The notes under the pieces are model-generated. The model saw only the letters and a list, made by a program, of their open reading frames with translations. It was not told the DNA's origin and did not search any database. Below are positions 7,967 to 16,491 of a stretch of 64,000 bases of DNA, piece by piece (position 1 is the first letter of the stretch; every line of letters starts with the position of its first letter). Origin of the DNA: Verrucomicrobiales bacterium (lineage in GTDB: Bacteria > Verrucomicrobiota > Verrucomicrobiia > Verrucomicrobiales > DEV007); NCBI GenBank assembly GCA_024638765.1, contig JAHEJT010000005.1:1-64000 (forward strand), written 5' to 3'. A program made the translations under genes and the position numbers.

Positions 7967-8842
7967 ATGTTCATCTGGAGCAAGCTCTCCTCCACGAAAT
8001 GGCGCGATGCCTGGGAGGAACGCTTTCATGGCCTCGGCCAGACCGATGCGGTTATTTCCGAATTGCCCGGTCGGAAGTCGATTCGGATCGAGGTCTATTG
8101 TGAATCGGAGGAGCAAGCGGAAACGATTCGTCGCGAGTTCGGAGGCACGGTGCGCCCGCTCAAGGAGTGGAATTGGACGCACATGCCGGCCGCCAAGGCG
8201 CCTCCCATCAAGATCCGGGGTGCGTTGCTGATTGCGTCCAGCGACGACAAAGCCGTGATCTCACGCCTGCGACGTGAACATCCGCGCCGCCAAGTGATCG
8301 CGATACCACCCGAGATGGCCTTTGGGACGGGCGATCACGTGACCACGGCGACCTGCCTGCGATTCCTCGTGGACATCAGCCGGGAGCTGGAGCGGCAGGG
8401 AGAGCCATGGAATCAGCTCGACCTCGGCTGCGGATCGGGGATTCTCGCGATCGCGGGTAAACTGCTGGGAGCCCGCGCGGTGGAGGCGTGTGATTACGAT
8501 GCGCGGGCGGTGCGCATTTCGAAGCGAAACGCGAAACGCAACGGCTTGCGGAACCGGGAGATTCGGTTTGCAGAAAAGAACGTGCTCGATTGGAAACCCG
8601 CGGCCCGGGAGAAGGGCACGTATGCCTGCGTGACCGCCAATCTCTTCAGCGACGTCCTTGGGGCGGCCTTTCCCAAAATCGCGGTGGTTACGGCGCCCGG
8701 CGGATTCGTGGTGGTCTCCGGGATCCTCGCGGATCAGGCGGAGGCCTGCCTGGATGCGGGGGAGAAAGAGGGGGTCCGCTTTGAAAAGGTGGTGCGGCGG
8801 GGAAAATGGGTGAGCGCCTGGGGGAGGGTGGATGAAAAATGA
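7967..8842 (+). CDS. prmA: Ribosomal protein L11 methyltransferase
   Basis: PrmA trimethylates ribosomal protein L11 using S-adenosylmethionine. The 291-residue protein has the two-part layout of the family: an N-terminal substrate-binding region and a class I methyltransferase domain. Seen: IPPEMAFGTGDHVTTATCL (residues 113-131), the SAM loop DLGCGSG (152-158), and ANLFSDVL in place of the usual Asn-Ile-Leu catalytic segment. The length is close to the E. coli enzyme. The start codon directly abuts a heptamer repeat and no internal Met lies before residue 73, so translation probably starts without a Shine-Dalgarno. Confidence 0.9.
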   Translation: MFIWSKLSSTKWRDAWEERFHGLGQTDAVISELPGRKSIRIEVYCESEEQAETIRREFGGTVRPLKEWNWTHMPAAKAPPIKIRGALLIASSDDKAVISRLRREHPRRQVIAIPPEMAFGTGDHVTTATCLRFLVDISRELERQGEPWNQLDLGCGSGILAIAGKLLGARAVEACDYDARAVRISKRNAKRNGLRNREIRFAEKNVLDWKPAAREKGTYACVTANLFSDVLGAAFPKIAVVTAPGGFVVVSGILADQAEACLDAGEKEGVRFEKVVRRGKWVSAWGRVDEK

Positions 8843-9107
8843 AGGATCCGGGATGAGGAGTCTGATTCGTGATTGGCGAAGGGGCGGGGGCGTCCGGGGG
8901 CCTTTGAAAGGGCGGTAGACCCCGCTGTCGCCCCGGAGGAGCCAGTCGCTGCAATTCTCCGGCAGAATTTCACTTGAATCGATCTCGATTTAGGGTATCA
9001 CAACCTACTCGACCCGCGGTTCACGGGACTGCCGGTTTCTTTTACCCAATCTGCGAAAGCACTAGCGTCCCGGAATTCGGGCCTGGTGTTTTTTTAGGCC
9101 GCAGAGC

Positions 9108-10343
9108 ATGGGATCAAACTTGGCATACGCGTTGATTACGCCTCACTCGATCAGTAAATCGAGAACGGGAAATATTTTGTCGCGCCTGATTTCCCGCACC
9201 GGTCTCGAGTTGGTGAGCGGGGCCGTGTTTTCGCCGAGCCGGGAGCTGGCGGAACGGTATGCCGACCTTGTGGAATTCGGTTCCAATGGGAGCACGCCCC
9301 CCACGAGCAGGTTGATCGCCGATTACTTGAGGGAAAAATTCGTCACTGCGCCACCGGCCGGCACGCCGCGGCGCCGCATGCTCATACTGGTCTTCCGCGG
9401 AGAGGACGCGGTCTCGCGGATGCGGGAGGTCGCCGGTGAGGTCGGCCTTCAGAAGGGCGGCGGGGAGACCATCCGGGACACCTACGGCGAATACGTGACC
9501 GATACCCAGGGGAAGGTCCTCTTTTTCGAGCCGGCCCTGTTGATTGGGAAAACCGACGAAGAGGTGCGTGAACACCTGGAGTTGTGGGCGCTTTTTTCGG
9601 ACGTCGACGGAGGGATCCAGGAAGACGTGGGGTGTTACCGGGAAGATGAAGCGGCGCGCGTGGAGAAAACGCTGGTTTTGATCAAGCCGGACAACTTCCG
9701 CTTCCCGAACATCCGCCCCGGAGCCCTCATCGATGTATTTTCGAGGACGGGTCTCTACATTGTGGGCTTCAAGGTGCATCGCATGAGCGTGGCCCAGGCC
9801 GAAGATTTTTATGGCCCGGTCCTGCCGGTCCTGGAGGAGCATTTCAAGACCAGCCATGGCCCTACGGTTAAAGAAATGGTGGAAGATAAATTCTCCATCA
9901 TCTTGCAAGAGGAGGATGGCCGGGCCATCGCCGAGGTCATCGGGCCGATCATGGGCCGCCGCTACTGGGAAAATCTCATCAAATTCATGGCCGGCTCTCG
10001 CCCCAGCGAGACCAAGAACGTCGCTGCCCGGGAGGCCCCGGGAGAGCAGAAATCCATCGCCCTGATTTACGAGGGCATCGATGCCGTGAAAAAGATCCGG
10101 GACGTCCTCGGTCCGACCGATCCGGCCAAGGCGCCCGCCGGGACCATCCGGCGCGAGTTCGGGACCACCGTAATGATCAACGCCGCCCACGCATCCGACT
10201 CCGCGGAAAACGCCCGCCGGGAGATGGATTTGATCGGGGCGGAAGAAAATCAATTCCTTGATTTCGTGACTGATTATTACGGGGCGAGCCGCGGCAGAAA
10301 GAGGCCCGGAGTCGTGAAAAAGATCCGAAATCTCTTTCATTGA
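9108..10343 (+). CDS. Two-domain nucleoside diphosphate kinase-like protein
   Basis: The 411-residue protein looks like two fused NDK domains, against about 140 residues for a usual NDK. The N-terminal unit (about 1-165) has ITPHSI where NDKs have KPD, keeps GGGETIRDTYGEY, and lacks the catalytic His (FEPALLIGKT occupies that place). The C-terminal unit (about 187-385) has LIKPDNF, an insertion of about 50 residues, PAGTIRREFG and INAAHASDS, with the catalytic His at 361. Only the second unit should transfer the gamma phosphate between nucleotides. It is followed 43 bp later by an aminotransferase gene in the same direction. Confidence 0.8.
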   Translation: MGSNLAYALITPHSISKSRTGNILSRLISRTGLELVSGAVFSPSRELAERYADLVEFGSNGSTPPTSRLIADYLREKFVTAPPAGTPRRRMLILVFRGEDAVSRMREVAGEVGLQKGGGETIRDTYGEYVTDTQGKVLFFEPALLIGKTDEEVREHLELWALFSDVDGGIQEDVGCYREDEAARVEKTLVLIKPDNFRFPNIRPGALIDVFSRTGLYIVGFKVHRMSVAQAEDFYGPVLPVLEEHFKTSHGPTVKEMVEDKFSIILQEEDGRAIAEVIGPIMGRRYWENLIKFMAGSRPSETKNVAAREAPGEQKSIALIYEGIDAVKKIRDVLGPTDPAKAPAGTIRREFGTTVMINAAHASDSAENARREMDLIGAEENQFLDFVTDYYGASRGRKRPGVVKKIRNLFH

Positions 10344-10386
10344 AGAAAGAATCACGCTTTATAGACCAACCGAAGATCCAGAGACC

Positions 10387-11595
10387 ATGCAGACAGTAAG
10401 CACCCAGCAGAAAGCCCTCCAAAGTTACACCGATATCATTGCGACGCGGATCGCCGAGATTCCGCCCTCCATGACGTTGTCCATCACGAGCCAGGCCAAG
10501 GCAATGCAGCAGGAAGGCCGCGACGTGTGCAACTTCGGTGCCGGTGAACCGGATCTGGATACGCCGGATCACATTAAGGAAGCGGCGATTGAGGCGCTGC
10601 GCGAAGGGCACACCAAGTACACGCCCAGCTCCGGTATCATGGAACTGCGGGAGGCCTTGTCCGCGAAGCTGCTTGAGGACAACAGCCTGGAATACGATCC
10701 CAGCCAGATCGTGGTGAACTGCGGCGCCAAGCATTCCTGTTTCAACGCGATTCTAGCGATCTGCGAACCGGGCGACGAGGTCATTATTCCGGCGCCTTAC
10801 TGGGTCAGCTATCCCGAAATGGTGCGCATGGTCGGAGCGGAGCCCGTGGTGGTGCAAACTCGCCAGGACAACGGCTGGAAACTGACGCCCGAGGATTTCG
10901 AAGGCGCCATGAGTCCCAAGACGAAAATGATTATTCTCAATAGTCCTTCCAATCCCACCGGCGCGGTTTACAGCCGCGAGGAATTGGCGGCGCTGGGCGA
11001 GGTGGCGGCGTCGGAGGACATCGTCGTTCTTTCCGATGAGATTTACGAAAAGCTGGTCTACGGGGAACGCGAGCACGTGAGCATTGCTTCTCTTAGTGAA
11101 GAGCTTCACGGGCTGACGATCACAGTCAACGGATTCAGCAAGGCCTATTCCATGACCGGTTGGCGCCTGGGATACACGGCTGCTCCGGAACCGATCGCCA
11201 AGGCGGTCGCGACGATCCAGAGTCATTCGACTTCGAATGCAACTTCCTTTGCACAATATGGCGCCTTGGCGGCGTTGCAGGGGGATGAGCAGTTCATCGA
11301 GGATATGCGAGAAGAGTACGACATGCGGCGCCAGTACATGTTTGGCAGGTTCCAGGCGATATCCAACATCAGCGTGGCGGAGCCGGCGGGAGCGTTCTAT
11401 TTCCTCGTTAACATCGGCAAAATGGGCCTGACCTCGGTGAATCTCGCGGAGAAGCTGCTCTCGCGTTATGAGGTCGCGGTGGTTCCAGGAATCGCCTTTG
11501 GCGATGACCGCACCATTCGCTTCAGTTACGCTACCGGCCTCGATGTCATCAAGAAGGGCATCGACCGTTTCGAGGAGTTTTGTAAGGCGCATTGA
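10387..11595 (+). CDS. Class I pyridoxal-phosphate aminotransferase (aspartate type)
   Basis: The 402-residue protein is a fold-type I aminotransferase. Seen: GAGEPDLDTP (residues 51-60), NSPSNPTGAVY (185-195), SDEIYEKLVY with Asp217 and Tyr220 contacting the cofactor, and NGFSKAYSMTGWRLGY with Lys252 forming the Schiff base. This pattern is typical of the subgroup annotated aspartate (or aromatic/prephenate) aminotransferase. The first about 20 residues extend beyond usual homologues, so a later start is possible. A GC hairpin and a heptamer repeat follow the stop. Confidence 0.9.
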   Translation: MQTVSTQQKALQSYTDIIATRIAEIPPSMTLSITSQAKAMQQEGRDVCNFGAGEPDLDTPDHIKEAAIEALREGHTKYTPSSGIMELREALSAKLLEDNSLEYDPSQIVVNCGAKHSCFNAILAICEPGDEVIIPAPYWVSYPEMVRMVGAEPVVVQTRQDNGWKLTPEDFEGAMSPKTKMIILNSPSNPTGAVYSREELAALGEVAASEDIVVLSDEIYEKLVYGEREHVSIASLSEELHGLTITVNGFSKAYSMTGWRLGYTAAPEPIAKAVATIQSHSTSNATSFAQYGALAALQGDEQFIEDMREEYDMRRQYMFGRFQAISNISVAEPAGAFYFLVNIGKMGLTSVNLAEKLLSRYEVAVVPGIAFGDDRTIRFSYATGLDVIKKGIDRFEEFCKAH

Positions 11596-11612
11596 TCGGG
11601 CGGAGCCCGATC
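11594..11612 (+). terminator. Hairpin at the end of the aminotransferase gene
   Basis: GATCGGGC and GCCCGATC form a perfect eight-pair stem with a GGA loop, overlapping the TGA stop codon. There is no T-run, so this is only a possible terminator. Confidence 0.4.
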
Positions 11613-11623
11613 GATGAGTTGTC

Positions 11624-11693
11624 CGTTATTAGTTATTAGTTAACAGGCTCCGAATCGTGTGCCCTGATAACTGATAACCATTAACCGATAACG
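11624..11693. repeat. Heptamer repeat with inverted arms (GTTATTA type)
   Basis: The left arm reads GTTATTA, GTTATTA, GTTAACA, then GG. The right arm, read on the minus strand, is GTTATCG, GTTAATG, GTTATCA, GTTATCA, then GGG. Both keep a strict seven-base period, and they are separated by a short core. It lies between two convergent genes. Confidence 0.8.
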
Positions 11694-11706
11694 AACGAAA
11701 ATCGCC

Positions 11707-12705
11707 CTAGCGATTTTCGTTCAGACTCCAGTCATAATCCATGAAGGAGACTTTGGCGGAGGCGGGAATGGGAGTGGCCCGGAAGCGGTTGATGTAGGGG
11801 ATCAGGCCTCCGGCGGCCTCGAAATCATCCCCATACCAGTCAAAAATTTTTGAGACGCGGACTTTTTTGCTTCCGGACTCGAATTGCACTCCACGTGGAT
11901 TGCCGTTGACAAAATTTCGGGTGAGAAGGGTGAGGTCACGGTCAAGAGCGGTGGCCCGGAAGGCGCGGTCCTGGAGCGGAGGACAACTCGCGCTGGCGCA
12001 ATTGAGCGCAAAATGGATGCGGGGTTCCTTGAAGCGCGGGCGGATGATGTCGTTCTCCAAGCCCGAAAAGCTCATTTGCTGTCCTGCGACCTCGATGCTC
12101 TTGCTCTTGAAGAAGTAAGCGCGCTTGAGAGCGTTGCCGTTGCCGGGACCTTTCACGGGATACGCCTCGATTATCTTCTGAAGAATCCAGGCGTTGTATG
12201 CGTTGAGGTAAAAGGCGAGCTGATCGTCACGGCTTTTCCCTGACAGATTTTGCGCGGCGACCGCATTGACGACTTCGCGCAGCCGGCTGACATCGGCGGC
12301 ATTGTTTTTCCAGGCGGCATAGCGGACTCCGGCACTGGAAGCGTATTTCTTGAGGAGATCGCTGTAATGATCCTCCCAGTTCCTGGGGGCGGCCGGTTTG
12401 GCGGGAGCGGGCACACTCGATGCCGCGGGTGCGGGGAGAGCCGGGGGCGCCGGTTTCGAGGCGGCGGACGCCTGGGTGGCCGGCTGTGGTTGGGTCGGAA
12501 CCGCGGAGGCGGATTCGTTTGCGGGGCCGGCTGAGGCGGGCGTTGCCGCGGCAAGGGCGAGTTTGGGGCTGCTTGCGGCGGCCACGGCCGGGGCCGCCGG
12601 GCTCTTATCGCCGACCACCTCGGTGCCTCCGCGGACAGGGAGGATGCCGGTCGAACTCGTGACTAGCAGCGTCGAAATGGCAAAATAATGAGCGAAGCGA
12701 TTCAT
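11707..12705 (-). CDS. DUF547 secreted protein with Ala/Pro-rich linker
   Basis: From the ATG at 12705 the protein is 332 residues. It has a signal peptide (about 1-24), an Ala/Pro/Ser-rich linker (about 30-110) and a DUF547 domain (about 115-310). DUF547 landmarks seen: FYLNAYNAWILQKI, HFALNCASASCPPL, FDWYGDDF. DUF547 resembles a thiol-protease-like fold, but its function is unknown. A longer frame from 12819 would overlap the upstream permease gene and bury the signal peptide, so it is rejected. The segment SSTGILPV right after the signal region looks like the translation of a GTAG-palindrome half. Confidence 0.82.
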   Translation of the reverse strand: MNRFAHYFAISTLLVTSSTGILPVRGGTEVVGDKSPAAPAVAAASSPKLALAAATPASAGPANESASAVPTQPQPATQASAASKPAPPALPAPAASSVPAPAKPAAPRNWEDHYSDLLKKYASSAGVRYAAWKNNAADVSRLREVVNAVAAQNLSGKSRDDQLAFYLNAYNAWILQKIIEAYPVKGPGNGNALKRAYFFKSKSIEVAGQQMSFSGLENDIIRPRFKEPRIHFALNCASASCPPLQDRAFRATALDRDLTLLTRNFVNGNPRGVQFESGSKKVRVSKIFDWYGDDFEAAGGLIPYINRFRATPIPASAKVSFMDYDWSLNENR

Positions 12706-12811
12706 GAGGTTCCGTGGGTGCATTTGGAGTGAGACGTGGGAGTGGCGCAGAATATTGCAGAAAACATTTGCCGGCCTCATCCGGTCAATGGGCAGGGAGT
12801 TTCGGCAATGC

Positions 12812-14047
12812 TCATTCATAGCGGAGCGCTTCGATGGGATCGAGACGGGCGGCGCGGAAGGCGGGGTAAATGCCGGCGAGCAGGCCGATGGTGACGCTGG
12901 CGCTGAAGCCTGCGATGACGCCGAATACCGTAAACACGGGAGGAGACGTTTCCGTCATGACCTGTTGGAGCCAATAGATGAGCGCCTGCCCGCAGGCGAC
13001 GCCGAGCAAACCGCCGACGAGGGAGAGGGTTACGGATTCGACGCAGAACTGGAAGAAGATGTCGCGACCGGTGGCGCCGACAGCTTTGCGGACTCCGATT
13101 TCGCGCACGCGTTCGTTTATTGATGCGAGCATAAGATTCATGATGCCGATGCCGCCGACGATAATGGTAACCAGGGAGATGGCGGCGCCGGCGGTAAGCT
13201 GGCTGCGTTCCTGCTGCTCGATGTCTTCGGTCCAGGATTCATTGGTGTTCGGATCCACGTCGGGCACGCCTCGGTGGACACTGCGCAAAGTATTTGCGAT
13301 TTGATCGACGACGCGCCCGAGATAGGCGACATCCGCGACCTGGACGTCGATTTCGTCGAGTCTTGGAGAGTTACGAATCTTGAGTTGGGCGGTGCGGAGA
13401 GGGATAAAAGCGACCTCGTTCTTCCAGCTCAGCCAATCGCGGCCATGAGTCATCTGGTAGTGCTTGAGGACGCCGACGACTTCAAAAGGGATATCTTCGA
13501 TGATCACGGATTTCCCGAGAGGTTCCTCGAGCTTGTCGAAGAGCCGGTCGCGGATATAGGTGCCGATGACGACGACCTGGTTGACTCGCTGGTTATCGAG
13601 GTCCGTGATGAAACGGCCGCGGCCCATTTCGTAGCGTTCGATATCGAGAGTCTGCGGTTCGACCGCTTCGATCCCGGCGCGTCCGGCGCGAGCCGATTTT
13701 CCGTTCCGAAGAATGCGGCTGCCCATGAGTTCAATCACGGGACCGACTCGCCGGACGTTGCTCACATGGCGGCGGATGGCGCGGATATCGTCGAGCGTGC
13801 GACCCGGAGAAATAGACTCCAGGTGTTCAAGTTCTTCAGGGAGTTCTTCGTTCTGGACCCGGATTCGCTCGATACCGCCGCGTTCGTTGAGGTAGGTGCG
13901 CCAGTTCTGAGTGAGGCTGCGCATGTAAGCCACGGTGATGACGACCGACATGACCCCCAGGAGGACACAGAAGAGGGAGAGAAGAGAGCGGACTTTGTGC
14001 CCCCAGATTTCGCGCAATCCTATGGCGATAGCGGATAAGATTCTCAT
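12812..14047 (-). CDS. MacB-type ABC transporter permease (FtsX domain)
   Basis: The 411-residue protein has one N-terminal membrane helix (about 20-42), a large periplasmic MacB-type domain (about 45-285) and three C-terminal helices, the standard MacB/FtsX permease plan. Seen: the N-terminal start with HKVRSLLSLFCVLLGV, the coupling segment INERVREIGVRKAVGA, and the end IYPAFRAARLDPIEALRYE. MacB in E. coli carries an N-terminal ATPase that this protein lacks. The adaptor gene lies 88 bp upstream on the same strand. No ATP-binding subunit is adjacent, so the ATPase must be encoded elsewhere. The substrate is unknown. Confidence 0.9.
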   Translation of the reverse strand: MRILSAIAIGLREIWGHKVRSLLSLFCVLLGVMSVVITVAYMRSLTQNWRTYLNERGGIERIRVQNEELPEELEHLESISPGRTLDDIRAIRRHVSNVRRVGPVIELMGSRILRNGKSARAGRAGIEAVEPQTLDIERYEMGRGRFITDLDNQRVNQVVVIGTYIRDRLFDKLEEPLGKSVIIEDIPFEVVGVLKHYQMTHGRDWLSWKNEVAFIPLRTAQLKIRNSPRLDEIDVQVADVAYLGRVVDQIANTLRSVHRGVPDVDPNTNESWTEDIEQQERSQLTAGAAISLVTIIVGGIGIMNLMLASINERVREIGVRKAVGATGRDIFFQFCVESVTLSLVGGLLGVACGQALIYWLQQVMTETSPPVFTVFGVIAGFSASVTIGLLAGIYPAFRAARLDPIEALRYE

Positions 14048-14135
14048 CTTAGGGAAAGTAGTCGGTGATCAGTGATCACACCCACGGGCTCGGAAGCGGC
14101 CCCGTAAACTTTTCGTCTGAGTAATGATTACTGAG

Positions 14136-15269
14136 CTAAGTGCGCCGAGCCTTGGAATCGGGATCCGATTTGTTGGGATCAAAGCCTTCGGGCCGGGAAG
14201 TCGCGAGCGATTCCCCTTTCTTGAGTCCGGATTTGATTTCGACGTAATCGTGGTCGTTGATCCCGATTTCGACGACACGGCGGTCGAAGGAATCCCCCGT
14301 CTTCACGTAAACGACGTTTTCCCCGTCCTCGAGGAAAAGAGTGGGCAGCTCTGCTGCGAGCACGTCTTGCACAGAGTCGAGGACGATCGTGACCTGGGCG
14401 GTCATCCCGGGCCGGACGCGGACGTTATTTGTGGAAAACGCCACGGTGATGGGAAAGACGCGGGCGTTTCCGGATTGCGAGGAAAGGCTGCTCTTGGGTT
14501 GGGCGGAGGGAGAAATGAACGTAATCTTGCCGGGGAGTTCGACTCCCGGGAGAGAATCGAAAGTGAGCGTGACCGGCTTGTCGGCTGCGATCTTGACGAC
14601 GTCCACCTCGCTGACCTCGGTCTTCACGAGTAATCCGTTTAGCTGGGCCACTTGCATGAGGACGTCGCCGTTGGACACGGAGGAGGCGCCGGTAATGACG
14701 GTGCCCTCGGTTAATTCATCCCCGAGGATAACGCCGCTGTGCGGCGCCTTGATGGTGGTCTTATCAAGCTTGTCCTGGAGAAGCTGGGAGCGCGCCTTTT
14801 GAATATCGAGTTCGTTCTTGGCAATCGCGTAATCGATTTCGGCATCCTGGAACTCGCGCGCGGGCACGAATTGTTTCTCGTGCAGATCCTTCTTGGATTC
14901 ATAATCGAGCCGGACTTTCTCGAGAGCGAGACGCGAGGCTTCGATGGCGAGGACGGCCTCACGGATCTGCGTTTCAAGTTCGCTGCGATCGAGTTCGACG
15001 AGGACGGCATCCTTCTCGACGCGGTCACCCGGTTTCACGAGCACCTTTTCGATGCGTCCGCTCACTTCGGATTTCAGCTCAGTGAAAAGAGAGGGCTCCG
15101 CTTCGCCCACGCAGGTGACCGTTTGGACGATGTCCTGGGTGCTGACCTCGGCAATTTCTACGGGGAGCGCTTTTTGGGCGCCGGACGAAATGAAGCTGCG
15201 ACCGAAAAAATAGCCTCCTCCCAGCAGCAAGGCTACCGCGATGAGGGAAAATAGAACCCGGACAGGCAT
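14136..15269 (-). CDS. MacA/HlyD-type periplasmic adaptor protein
   Basis: From the ATG at 15269 the protein is 377 residues. It has an N-terminal membrane anchor (about 5-25), a biotinyl-lipoyl-like barrel (VSGRIEKVLVKPGDRVEKDAVLVELD), a coiled-coil hairpin (about 85-165), a return lipoyl half (TTIKAPHSGVILG) and beta-barrel and membrane-proximal domains. It would couple the inner-membrane MacB-like permease encoded just downstream to an outer-membrane channel. A TTG start 36 bp further upstream is possible but would put charged residues before the anchor. An RND-pump adaptor is the main alternative; the adjacent MacB permease favours the ABC assignment. Confidence 0.88.
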   Translation of the reverse strand: MPVRVLFSLIAVALLLGGGYFFGRSFISSGAQKALPVEIAEVSTQDIVQTVTCVGEAEPSLFTELKSEVSGRIEKVLVKPGDRVEKDAVLVELDRSELETQIREAVLAIEASRLALEKVRLDYESKKDLHEKQFVPAREFQDAEIDYAIAKNELDIQKARSQLLQDKLDKTTIKAPHSGVILGDELTEGTVITGASSVSNGDVLMQVAQLNGLLVKTEVSEVDVVKIAADKPVTLTFDSLPGVELPGKITFISPSAQPKSSLSSQSGNARVFPITVAFSTNNVRVRPGMTAQVTIVLDSVQDVLAAELPTLFLEDGENVVYVKTGDSFDRRVVEIGINDHDYVEIKSGLKKGESLATSRPEGFDPNKSDPDSKARRT

Positions 15270-15368
15270 ACCAGGTAATAGATCAGAACCCGCCGGGGAA
15301 ATCAAATAGAGGTGCCCGCATGTCGCTCCCGGCCGAAGGGCGTGTCGATCCCCGGGGGTCGGTATTGC

Positions 15369-16460
15369 CTAGAGCTTAACTCCAAAATGATCGCTCGGCT
15401 TGATGGAGCGCACGAAGGCGCTGAGAAGGTCGATCACTTTCTGGACGTCGTCGAGATCCACCATCTCTACGATGGAATGCATGTAACGCAGCGGCAGGGA
15501 CACCAAGGCGCTGGGAATACCCTCACCGACGTGATAAATCTGGTCGGTGTCTGTCCCGCTGTAGCGGGATGAGGATTCGTGCTGCAGGGGGATGCGCGCC
15601 CGTTTGGCGACCTGCATGAGGCGTTCGACCAGATGCGGATGATTGCAGGTGCCGTGGGTCAAGGAGGGGCCGCCTCCGAGGGTGACATGGCCGTGCTTGC
15701 TTTTTTCGATTCCGGGCGTGTCGGTCGAGTGAGTGACGTCCAGCACGATCGCAAGGTCCGGCATCAAGCGGTGCGTCACCATCTTGGCGCCGTACCCCCC
15801 TATTTCCTCCTGCACCGCGTTGACCGCGTAGAGCGTGGCGTCGGGCCGGCTCTTGGCTTTGAAAAGGCTGGCGAGCACTTCGGCGATGATGTAACCACCC
15901 ATGCGGTTGTCGAGCGCGCGCCCCACGATGCGCTTTTTCCCAAAGGGTTCCGCACTGTCGACATAAACCGCGGGATGTCCGATGCGAATTCCCATTTTCT
16001 CGACTTCCTTGTCGTTCGAAGCGCCGATGTCGACGTAAAGCTCGTGGATTCTCGGCGCCTTCTCGCTGTCGCGGCCTTCGCGGATATGAATCGCAGTATT
16101 TCCGATGATACCGTGGATTTCTCCTTTGTCTCCGAGAATAGCGAGCTTGCGTCCGCGGGCCGTGGCGACATCGGATCCTCCAATGCGATCGAGGTGGAGA
16201 AACCCCTCCGAAGTGACGTGCTTGACGATGTACCCAATTTCATCCGCGTGCGCCTCGAGCATGATGGTCGGGCCCGGCTTTTTCCCCGTTGCCACTTTAC
16301 CATTGAGCGTCGCCCACGCCGTGCCGTAAGCGTCGTTCTCCACGCTATCGGAGAATTTCTTCGCGTACTTGGCCCACTTGCGTTGACCCTCAATTTCGAA
16401 CCCGGTGGGGCTCGGGGTATTGAGGAGATCAAAGAGAAACTTCTTGGACGCGGCGTTCAT
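15369..16460 (-). CDS. M42 family metallo-aminopeptidase
   Basis: The 363-residue protein matches M42 peptidases (glutamyl aminopeptidase, formerly endoglucanase M), cytosolic dodecamers that trim N-terminal residues from peptides. Metal and catalytic motifs seen: EAHADEIG (first His and Asp), VGRALDNRMGG (bridging Asp), NAVQEEIGGYGA (catalytic Glu pair), VLDVTHSTDTPG (Asp) and SLPLRYMHSIVE (last His). All five metal positions look intact, so it should be active. It stands between unrelated genes on the same strand. The true substrate range cannot be read from sequence. Confidence 0.92.
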   Translation of the reverse strand: MNAASKKFLFDLLNTPSPTGFEIEGQRKWAKYAKKFSDSVENDAYGTAWATLNGKVATGKKPGPTIMLEAHADEIGYIVKHVTSEGFLHLDRIGGSDVATARGRKLAILGDKGEIHGIIGNTAIHIREGRDSEKAPRIHELYVDIGASNDKEVEKMGIRIGHPAVYVDSAEPFGKKRIVGRALDNRMGGYIIAEVLASLFKAKSRPDATLYAVNAVQEEIGGYGAKMVTHRLMPDLAIVLDVTHSTDTPGIEKSKHGHVTLGGGPSLTHGTCNHPHLVERLMQVAKRARIPLQHESSSRYSGTDTDQIYHVGEGIPSALVSLPLRYMHSIVEMVDLDDVQKVIDLLSAFVRSIKPSDHFGVKL

Positions 16461-16491
16461 GCGGGGATTGTCTCGTGTTCCCTATCAAGTT

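Noticed and set aside
9114-10355. A 413-codon frame on the minus strand
   Set aside because: It mirrors the NDK gene, whose motifs are unmistakable.
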